From Hymenobacter mellowenesis (lineage in GTDB: Bacteria; Bacteroidota; Bacteroidia; Cytophagales; Hymenobacteraceae), in the NCBI RefSeq assembly GCF_030581005.1, contig NZ_JAUQSX010000006.1, positions 62,001 to 126,000 on the forward strand: a stretch of 64,000 bases of DNA, given 5' to 3'. Numbering within the stretch: the stretch's first letter is position 1; each line of letters opens with the position of its first letter. The notes beneath the pieces are model-generated. The model was not told the DNA's origin. It ran no database searches and saw only the letters and a list, made by a program, of their open reading frames with translations. A program made the translations under genes and the position numbers. Of this stretch, positions 43,361 through 50,363 are shown one piece after another.

Positions 43361-44200
43361 ATGCCTAGCGTGCTCGACACCGTCAAAGCTGCCTTCTCGC
43401 GCGAATTGGTGCGCCACGTGGCGAGCCGACTCGGGGAGGCAGAGTCGGGCGTAGGCAAAGCGGTTGGTGGTATTGTTCCGATGGTGCTGTGTGGGCTGGT
43501 AAACCAGGCAGGCAGCGGGGCCAGTCAGGCCGTTTTCAACCTTAGCCGTCAGGCGTGGCTGGGCACGCATTATAATGTGAGCACCACCACGGGCGTGCTG
43601 GGCGTGCTAGGCAGCAACTTTGCCAGCGGCAACAGCCTGGTGCAAGGGCACGATGTGCTGGAAAAACTATTCGGTATCGGCAGCCACGTCCTCATTGAAC
43701 CCATCAGCGCTTTTGCGGGCATCCGGGTAGAGTCGGCCGACACGTTGTTGAAGCTGGCGGGGATGGTATTGCCGGCCTTGCTGGGCCAATACGCCGCCAG
43801 CCGCCAACTGCAGGCCGTGGGGCTGGCATCGGAGTTGGCGGCCATTAAAGGGCCGGTGCGGGCCATGCTACCTGCTGGCTTGCAGGGCCTGGTGGGCCTG
43901 TTGTGGCTGAGTGGCATGGCTACCGGCACAAAACAGCCCGATGCGCCTACCCGCAGCCTGACGTCGGTGGTGCGTGCCCGGGCCGTGGCTGCCATGGAAT
44001 GGACCGTGCGGCGCTCCAGCATGTTGGTAGTTTTGGTGGGTGGGGTGGTGATGCTTTGCTTTATGCTGGCCGAAACGGCGGGCAACGAAGCACCCGTGCG
44101 CCCGGCCGCGGTGCAGCTGCCGGCCACCGCCGTGAGCTTGGAAATGGAAGCCGATTCGGGGCCCCGCCCGCTCGAAACAAAAGAACTGGGCTTATTCTAA
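43361..44200 (+). CDS. DUF937 domain protein
   Basis: A 279-residue protein with the DUF937 repeats: SVLDTVKAAFSRELVRHVAS, AVGGIVPMVLCGLVNQAG, LLKLAGMVLPALLGQYAASR, and a membrane helix near 225-245 (SMLVVLVGGVVMLCFMLAE) followed by a periplasmic or cytoplasmic tail. Related OmpA-bearing proteins exist, but no OmpA domain is here. Function unknown. The gap before it (43117-43360) is AT-richer and holds no clear gene, hairpin or promoter match. Confidence 0.78.
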   Translation: MPSVLDTVKAAFSRELVRHVASRLGEAESGVGKAVGGIVPMVLCGLVNQAGSGASQAVFNLSRQAWLGTHYNVSTTTGVLGVLGSNFASGNSLVQGHDVLEKLFGIGSHVLIEPISAFAGIRVESADTLLKLAGMVLPALLGQYAASRQLQAVGLASELAAIKGPVRAMLPAGLQGLVGLLWLSGMATGTKQPDAPTRSLTSVVRARAVAAMEWTVRRSSMLVVLVGGVVMLCFMLAETAGNEAPVRPAAVQLPATAVSLEMEADSGPRPLETKELGLF

Positions 44201-44325
44201 GCGCGGCGCTGGCCCGGTGAAAACCACTGTTCACCGAGTATTCGTATTCGTTCGTAGCCTTGAAAAATCATTCATTTTATCCTCATGCGGCTCCCTTCAT
44301 CTTTGTCGGGTAATCAACGCTGAGT

Positions 44326-45627
44326 ATGTTCCGTCTACGCTTTATCGCCCTCCTGGGGGCCGGGTTGCTCACCGCCGGCGCGGCCGCAGCCCAAACCCCG
44401 GCCGCTGCCCCGGCCGATACCATCCGCCTGACGCTGCCGCAGGCCGAGCAGCAGTTCTTTCAGAATAACCTGGCCGTGCTGGCCCAGCAGTACAATGTGA
44501 CGGTGGCTCAGGCACAGGCCGTGCAGGCCCGCCTGATTGACAACCCGACCCTTTATGTAGAGCAGGACGTGCTGCGCCGCCGCATCAGCCGGCCCGTGGT
44601 GCCCGAGGGCACGGCGGGCAGCGAGGCCGTGGTGAGCGTGCAGCAGTTGTTTTCGCTGGCCGGGCGCCGCAAGGCCGCCGGCCTTGCCGCCCAGCAGGGC
44701 GCCGTGGTGGAACAGTACAACCTGCAGGACCTGCTGCGCAACCTGCGCTACCAGTTGCGCACCACGTTTTATGACGTGTACTTCAAGCAGCAAACGCTGA
44801 AGGCATACGCCACCGAAATCAGCTCGCTCACCCGCACTGTGGGGCTGTACCAAACGCAGTATGAGAAGGGCAACGTGGCGCTGAAAGAGGTGATTCGGCT
44901 GCGGGCCTTTCTTTTTACGCTGCAAAGCGAGCGGCAGACCTTGCTGAATGACGTGGCCTCGGACCAGACCGACCTGCACGTGCTGCTGCGCGACGCGACC
45001 GCCAGCCAGTTTGCGCCGCAGGTGGATACGCGCCGCACCCGCGACCTCACTTTGACCGGATACCCGGAGCAGGCGCTGATTGATACGGCCCTGGTGCGCC
45101 GCACCGACCTCAATGCCCGCCGCGCCACGCTGCAACAGCAAAACCTGAACCTGAAGCTGCAGCAGAAGCTGGCCGTGCCCGACCTGGCCGTGGGCTACAC
45201 CTACGACAAAGCCGGCTCCTACATCAACAACTACAATGCCCTGACGCTGGGCATGGCTGTGCCACTCTTCAACCGCAACCAGGGCAACATTCAGGTGGCC
45301 AAGGCCCAGATTGCCAGCAGCCAGTTGCTGGTGGACCAACAGCAACTGGTGGTGCAGAGCGAAGTACATCAGGCCTACCAACTGGCGGCCCGCAACGACG
45401 AGCTGTTCCAGAACACCGACCGCGACACGGCCCCCTTTGCGCGGCTGATGGTGGGCATCGAGCAGAGCTACGCCAAGCGCATCCTGAGCGTGGTAGAATA
45501 CCTGGATTTTTTCGAGTCTTACAAGAATAACCTAGTGCAGCTGAACACCTTGCGCGCCAACCGCGTGCGGGCGTTTGAGCAACTGAACTTTGCCGTGGGC
45601 AAGCCGGTGTTCCGCGCCGACCAATAA
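44326..45627 (+). CDS. TolC-family outer membrane protein (CzcC-like)
   Basis: A 433-residue outer-membrane channel with a signal peptide ending AAAA-Q. Heptad-rich helices (LPQAEQQFFQNNLAVLAQQY, ARLIDNPTLYVEQDVLRRRI, RNLRYQLRTTFYDVYFKQQT, NQGNIQVAKAQIASSQLLVD) follow the TolC fold, and the VALKEVIRLRAFLFTLQSER block fits the CzcC group. It is the outer channel of the RND efflux set that follows. A CATCTTTG that matches seven of eight positions of the -7 element lies 21 bases upstream. ATG 44326. Confidence 0.88.
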   Translation: MFRLRFIALLGAGLLTAGAAAAQTPAAAPADTIRLTLPQAEQQFFQNNLAVLAQQYNVTVAQAQAVQARLIDNPTLYVEQDVLRRRISRPVVPEGTAGSEAVVSVQQLFSLAGRRKAAGLAAQQGAVVEQYNLQDLLRNLRYQLRTTFYDVYFKQQTLKAYATEISSLTRTVGLYQTQYEKGNVALKEVIRLRAFLFTLQSERQTLLNDVASDQTDLHVLLRDATASQFAPQVDTRRTRDLTLTGYPEQALIDTALVRRTDLNARRATLQQQNLNLKLQQKLAVPDLAVGYTYDKAGSYINNYNALTLGMAVPLFNRNQGNIQVAKAQIASSQLLVDQQQLVVQSEVHQAYQLAARNDELFQNTDRDTAPFARLMVGIEQSYAKRILSVVEYLDFFESYKNNLVQLNTLRANRVRAFEQLNFAVGKPVFRADQ

Positions 45628-45634
45628 GACGAAC

Positions 45635-45732
45635 GTCATGCAGAGCGCAGCGAAGCATCTCGCGTGCCGCCACTAATCCTGACGAATTGAATTACTACCA
45701 CAGGCGAGATGCTTCGCTGCGCTCTGCATGAC
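45635..45732. repeat. dispersed palindrome family 1, copy I
   Basis: Exact 29-base arms at 45635-45663 and 45704-45732, starting GTCATGCAGAGCGCAGCGAA, around a 40-base centre whose sequence is closely similar to that of copy A (both GTGCCGCCACTAA). It lies between czcC-like and czcB-like genes in the same operon. Confidence 0.95.
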
Positions 45733-45756
45733 CCGCCTTTTAGCATTAAAAACCCA

Positions 45757-46836
45757 ATGAACCGTCCTTTCCTGGCCTTGCTGGCCGCCGTGGCCCTCGC
45801 CGGCTGCTCCAAACCCGAAGTCAAAGAAGAAAAGAAGGAGGGCTTCAAGCTTTCCGACACCATGATGTCGCAGATTGTGCTGGATACGGTACGCCTGCGC
45901 CCGGTGCAGGACGAGCTGGTGCTGACCGGCGAAATCCAATCGGACGGCGATAATACCGTGAAAGTGTACCCGCTGGTGGGCGGCGTGGTGGAGCAGCTGA
46001 AAGTGCAGCTCGGCGACAAAGTGACCAAGGGCCAGGTGCTGGCCGTCATCAAGTCGAGCGAGATTGCCGACGTGCAGAACCAGACCACCGCCGCGACTTC
46101 CGACTATGACATTGCCCGGAAAAACCTGGCCGTGGCCGAAGACATGTACAAAGCCGGCCTGAACTCGGAGCGCGATGTGGTGCTGGCCCGTGCGGAGGTG
46201 ACCAAGGCCCGCGGCACGGTGGGCAAGAACATCAAGCAGTTGAGCGTGTACGGCGTGGGCAAGGACGGCGTGTACGAGTTGCGGGCGCCCATCTCGGGCT
46301 TCATTACCGAGAAAAACGCGACGGAACACGAGCAGTTCAACAACGACAATGTGGGCAACCTGTTCACGGTGAGCAACCTGGACGATGTGTGGATTATGGC
46401 CAACGTGTTTGAGTCGGACATCTCAAAGGTGAAAGTGGGCTACTCGGCCGACGTAACCACGCTGAGCTACCCGGACAAGCATTTCCGGGGCAAGATTGAC
46501 AAGGTGTTCAACGTGCTCGACCCCGACAGCAAGGTGATGAAGGTGCGCGTGCGCCTCGAAAACCCCGGCTATCTGCTGAAGCCGGAGATGTATGCGCAGG
46601 TGCGCGTGGAGAACACCGAAGGCGCCAAGGCCCTGGCCGTGCCCGCCAAATCGGTGGTGTTTGATAAGGACCGCAACTTCGTGATGGTGTACAAGGACCG
46701 CACCCACGTGGAAACCCGCCCCGTGACCCTGACCAAAACCGTGGGCGACTACAGCTATGTGAGCACCGGCCTCAAGCCTGGCGACGTCGTTATCGCCAAG
46801 GACCAACTGCTCGTGTACGACGAGTTGAACGACTAG
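45757..46836 (+). CDS. RND efflux periplasmic adaptor lipoprotein (CzcB-like)
   Basis: A 359-residue adaptor. MNRPFLALLAAVALAGCSKP carries a lipobox (LAGC) giving a lipidated cysteine. The order is a beta-barrel/lipoyl part (GEIQSDGDNTVKVYPLVGG, VEQLKVQLGDKVTKGQVLAV), a helical hairpin (AATSDYDIARKNLAVAEDMY), ELRAPISGFITEKNATEHEQ, and a C-terminal domain. It links the CzcA pump in the inner membrane to the outer channel. The ATG at 45757 was preferred to upstream in-frame codons inside the palindrome. Confidence 0.92.
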   Translation: MNRPFLALLAAVALAGCSKPEVKEEKKEGFKLSDTMMSQIVLDTVRLRPVQDELVLTGEIQSDGDNTVKVYPLVGGVVEQLKVQLGDKVTKGQVLAVIKSSEIADVQNQTTAATSDYDIARKNLAVAEDMYKAGLNSERDVVLARAEVTKARGTVGKNIKQLSVYGVGKDGVYELRAPISGFITEKNATEHEQFNNDNVGNLFTVSNLDDVWIMANVFESDISKVKVGYSADVTTLSYPDKHFRGKIDKVFNVLDPDSKVMKVRVRLENPGYLLKPEMYAQVRVENTEGAKALAVPAKSVVFDKDRNFVMVYKDRTHVETRPVTLTKTVGDYSYVSTGLKPGDVVIAKDQLLVYDELND

Positions 46837-46989
46837 GTCATTTAACAATTAACATTTATCATTTAACATTTTTCAATCAGCCTTTACGAGGCTGGGCTGG
46901 CCGCGCCTTGCGCTTGTGGCTGATGAAAAAGCAGAATGGTGAAGGTTGATTATGAGTTGTTAAATGATAAATGTTAATTGTTAAATGAC
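46837..46989. repeat. 32-bp perfect inverted repeat before CzcA
   Basis: Arms 46837-46868 (GTCATTTAACAATTAACATT at its left) and 46958-46989 are exact reverse complements over 32 bases, separated by 89 bases. A second, nearly perfect inner stem (TTTTTCAATCAGCC with GGCTGATGAAAAA) continues inside. The right arm ends three bases before the CzcA ATG, so the translation start lies next to the hairpin. The arm is built from the word ATTTAACA and variants. Confidence 0.93.
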
Positions 46990-46992
46990 ATC

Positions 46993-49900
46993 ATGAATAA
47001 GTTCATTCAAGGCATCATTGCTTTCTCGCTCAAGAACAAAGGCTTCATCTTCCTCATGACCTTGGTGGTGGTGGTGATGGGCGTGGTGAGCTACCGGAAC
47101 ACGCCCATCGAGGCTTTCCCGGATGTGACCAATACCGAAATCACCATCATCACGCAGTGGCCCGGCCGCTCGGCCGAGGAGATGGAGAAGTTCGTGACCG
47201 TGCCCATCGAAATCGCGCTGAACCCGGTGCAGAAAAAGGCCTCCGTGCGCAGCACTACGCTGTTTGGGCTGTCGGTGGTGAAGGTGATTTTCGACGACGG
47301 CGTGGACGACGCCTTCGCCCGCCCGCAGGTGAACAACCTGCTGCGCGAAGTGGATTTGCCCGACGGCATCACGCCCGACGTGCAGCCGCCTTACGGCCCG
47401 ACCGGCGAAATCTACCGCTACACGCTGGAAAGCAAAACCAAAACCGTGCGCGAGCTCAAAACCCTGCAGGACTGGGTGATTGAGCGTAATCTGAAAGCCG
47501 TGCCCGGCGTGGCCGACGTGAACAGCTTCGGCGGCGAGGTGAAGGACTACGAAATCGCGGTGAACCCCGGCAAGCTGCAAGACTTCGGCCTCACGCCGCT
47601 CGACCTGTATAACGCCGTGCAGCGTTCCAACATCAACGTGGGCGGCGACGTCATTAACCAGGGTCAGCAGAACTACGTGGTGCGCGGCATCGGCCTGCTG
47701 AACAACATCGGCGACATTAACAACACAGTGATTCGCAACGTGAACGGCGTGCCCATCCTGGTGCGCGACGTGGCCAAGGTGACCGAAAGCGCCCTGCCGC
47801 GCCTGGGCCAGGTGGGCCGCGGCCTGCAGGACGACAAGCTCGAAGGCATTGTGGTGATGCGCAAGGGCGAAAACCCCTCGGAAGTCATTGCCCGCCTGCA
47901 TGATAAGGTGGACGAGCTGAACAGCAAAATTCTGCCGCCCGACGTGAAGATGAAGACCTTCTACGACCGGCAGCAGCTCATCGATTTCTCGACAGAGACG
48001 GTGATTCACAACCTGATGGAAGGCATTGTGCTGGTCACGCTCATCGTGTTCCTGTTCATGGCCGACTGGCGCACCACGGTCATTGTGTCGGTGATTATTC
48101 CGCTGGCGCTGCTGTTTGCCTTCATCTGCCTGCGCCTGCGCGGCATGAGCGCCAACCTGCTCAGCATGGGCGCCATCGACTTCGGCATCATCATCGACGG
48201 CGCGGTGGTGATGGTGGAAGGACTGTTCGTGGCCCTCGACCACCGGGCGCACGAGCTGGGCATGGAGCGGTTCAACAAGCTCTCCAAGCTGGGGCTGATT
48301 AAGAAGTCGGGCCGCGACATGGGTAAGTCGATATTTTTTGCTAAGGCCATTATTATCACGGCCTTGCTGCCGATTTTTTCCTTTGAGAAAGTGGAAGGCA
48401 AGGTGTTCTCACCGCTGGCCTGGACGCTGGGCTTTGCCCTGTTGGGCGCGCTGATTTTCACCCTCACGTTGGTGCCGGTGCTGGTGAGCATCCTGCTGAA
48501 AAAGAATGTGAAGGAGAAAGACAACTTCTTCGTGCGCGGCGTGAACCGGGGCGCCGAGCGGTTCTTCGCCTTCACCTACGCCCGCAAAACGGCCAGCCTG
48601 GTCATTGCCTTTGCCGTGACGGCGGTGGGGCTGTACTCGTTCTCCTTCTTAGGTTCAGAGTTTTTGCCGGAGCTGAACGAGGGCTCGATTTACGTGCGGG
48701 CGCAGCTGCCGCTGAGCATCAGCCTGCAGTCATCGAACGAGCTGTGCAACCAGATGCGGCGCGACTTCCTGAGCTTCCCTGAGGTGAGCGACGTGGTGAG
48801 CCAGACCGGCCGGCCGAACGACGGCACTGACCCCACGGGCTTCTACAACAACGAGTTTCTGGTGCAGCTCAAGCACACGCCAGAAGTAGAGAAGAAGATG
48901 AAATCCAAAGCCTATCGCGAGGATTTGGTGGAGCGCATGAAGGCCAAGCTCGACAAGTTTACGGGCGTCGATTTCAACTTCTCGCAGCCCATCACCGACA
49001 ACGTAGAGGAAGCCGCCTCGGGCGTGAAAGGCTCCATCGCCGTCAAGATTTACGGCACCGACCTGGCCACGCTCGAAGCCAAGGCCCGCGAGGTGTACGA
49101 GGTGCTGAAAACGGTGAAAGGCATTGACGACCTGGGCGTACTCCGCAACATCGGCCAGCCGGAGTTCCACGTCGACCTCGACGAAAGCCGGATGGCCAGC
49201 TACGGCGTGAGCAAGTCGGACGCCGCGGCGGTGCTGGAAATGGCCGTGGGCGGCAAGGAAGCCACCCAACTCTACGAAGGCGAGCGTAAATTCCCCATCC
49301 GCGTGCGCTACGAGCCCCAGTTTCGCCAGACGCCCACCGAGATTTCGGGCCTGATGGTGCCCACGCAGTCGGGCAAAACCATTCCGCTCACGGAAATTGC
49401 CAACATCGGCTCCGTCACGGGCCCCAGCCTGATTTACCGCGACGACAACCGCCGATTTGCCGCCGTGAAGTTCAGTATCCGGGGCCGCGACATGGGCTCT
49501 ACCATCAAGGAAGCCCAGGAAAAAGTGAACCGCCACGTGGCCCTGCCCAAAGGCTACGAGCAGAAATGGACCGGCGACTTCGAGAACCAGCGCCGCGCCA
49601 CGCAGCGCCTCACGCAGGTGGTGCCCATCTCGCTGGGCCTCATCTTCTTCATCCTGTTCATCCTTTTCGGCAACCTGAAAGACGCCGGGCTGGTGCTGCT
49701 CAACGTGCCGTTTGCCATCATCGGCGGCATCGCGGCCCTGCTGATTACGCACACCAACTTCTCGATTTCGGCCGGCATTGGCTTCATCGCGCTGTTCGGC
49801 ATCTGCATTCAGAACGGCGTGATTCTCATCTCGGTCTTCAAGCAGAATCTGGTGAAAAAGCACACGCTCGACCACAGCATCAACGAAGGCGTGATTTCGC

Positions 49901-50157
49901 GGGTGCGCCCCGTGGTGATGACGGCCCTCATGGCCACCATCGGCCTGATGCCGGCCGCCATCAGCACCGGCATCGGCTCGGAAACTTCCAAGCCGCTGGC
50001 CATCGTGGTGATTGGCGGGCTGATAACGGGTACCATCCTCACACTCTTTATCTTCCCGCTGGTATTTGAGCGCTTCTACCGCTCCGAGCACACGCACTAC
50101 GGCGACGATTTGGCCGCTGAGCGTGCCGGCAGCCGCCAGACGGTGGGGGCGCATTAA
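46993..50157 (+). CDS. heavy-metal RND efflux pump, CzcA type
   Basis: A 1054-residue inner-membrane pump with 12 expected helices. IIAFSLKNKGFIFLMTLVVV starts TM1; EAFPDVTNTEITIITQWPGRS, VQPPYGPTGEIYRYTLESKT, then TM4 with DFGIIIDGAVVMVEG, whose Asp residues are the proton-relay and metal-linked sites in the HME group; FLGSEFLPELNEGSIYVRAQ lies in the second half, and IGFIALFGICIQNGVILISV ends the second bundle. It uses the proton gradient to expel cations such as Co, Zn, Cd, Cu or Ag, the specific ion being open. Start ATG at 46993, three bases after a large inverted repeat. Confidence 0.93.
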   Translation: MNKFIQGIIAFSLKNKGFIFLMTLVVVVMGVVSYRNTPIEAFPDVTNTEITIITQWPGRSAEEMEKFVTVPIEIALNPVQKKASVRSTTLFGLSVVKVIFDDGVDDAFARPQVNNLLREVDLPDGITPDVQPPYGPTGEIYRYTLESKTKTVRELKTLQDWVIERNLKAVPGVADVNSFGGEVKDYEIAVNPGKLQDFGLTPLDLYNAVQRSNINVGGDVINQGQQNYVVRGIGLLNNIGDINNTVIRNVNGVPILVRDVAKVTESALPRLGQVGRGLQDDKLEGIVVMRKGENPSEVIARLHDKVDELNSKILPPDVKMKTFYDRQQLIDFSTETVIHNLMEGIVLVTLIVFLFMADWRTTVIVSVIIPLALLFAFICLRLRGMSANLLSMGAIDFGIIIDGAVVMVEGLFVALDHRAHELGMERFNKLSKLGLIKKSGRDMGKSIFFAKAIIITALLPIFSFEKVEGKVFSPLAWTLGFALLGALIFTLTLVPVLVSILLKKNVKEKDNFFVRGVNRGAERFFAFTYARKTASLVIAFAVTAVGLYSFSFLGSEFLPELNEGSIYVRAQLPLSISLQSSNELCNQMRRDFLSFPEVSDVVSQTGRPNDGTDPTGFYNNEFLVQLKHTPEVEKKMKSKAYREDLVERMKAKLDKFTGVDFNFSQPITDNVEEAASGVKGSIAVKIYGTDLATLEAKAREVYEVLKTVKGIDDLGVLRNIGQPEFHVDLDESRMASYGVSKSDAAAVLEMAVGGKEATQLYEGERKFPIRVRYEPQFRQTPTEISGLMVPTQSGKTIPLTEIANIGSVTGPSLIYRDDNRRFAAVKFSIRGRDMGSTIKEAQEKVNRHVALPKGYEQKWTGDFENQRRATQRLTQVVPISLGLIFFILFILFGNLKDAGLVLLNVPFAIIGGIAALLITHTNFSISAGIGFIALFGICIQNGVILISVFKQNLVKKHTLDHSINEGVISRVRPVVMTALMATIGLMPAAISTGIGSETSKPLAIVVIGGLITGTILTLFIFPLVFERFYRSEHTHYGDDLAAERAGSRQTVGAH

Positions 50158-50159
50158 TT

Positions 50160-50230
50160 TAGCGTGGACTCTGCGAGTCCGCGCCCGAACGAACGACCCG
50201 ACATCGCGCGGACTCGAAGAGTCCACGCTA
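50160..50230. repeat. inverted repeat, TAGCGTGGACTC type
   Basis: Arms 50160-50184 (TAGCGTGGACTCTGCGAGTC at its left) and 50206-50230 pair over 25 bases with one mismatch; the arm itself contains a small palindrome GGACTC-TGC-GAGTCC. The left arm starts two bases after the CzcA stop. A different family from the GTCATGC elements. Confidence 0.9.
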
Positions 50231-50241
50231 CACAACCAAAG

Positions 50242-50272
50242 GCCCGCTGCCCCATCCGGCAGCGGGCTTTTT
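50242..50272 (+). terminator. intrinsic terminator between two CzcA genes
   Basis: A 10-bp stem GCCCGCTGCC (50242-50251) with GGCAGCGGGC (50258-50267) and five T. It ends the czcC-czcB-czcA transcript and leaves the second CzcA gene to its own promoter. Confidence 0.9.
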
Positions 50273-50363
50273 CGTGCCTGCTTACTTCATCTAACCCTCA
50301 CCGATTATTCACCAACTTTTCACCAGATTCTCATTTTCTGCCTCGTCCCACCCGATTTTATTC

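Noticed and set aside
45709..45756. Earlier start of the CzcB-like gene inside the palindrome
   Set aside because: It would add 16 residues encoded by the repeat arm and hide the lipoprotein signal that begins at the ATG at 45757.
48730..50235. Open frame of 501 codons on the minus strand
   Set aside because: Antisense to the first CzcA gene, rich in His, Arg and Gly, no recognisable domain. A similar antisense frame at 46981-48252 is rejected for the same reason.
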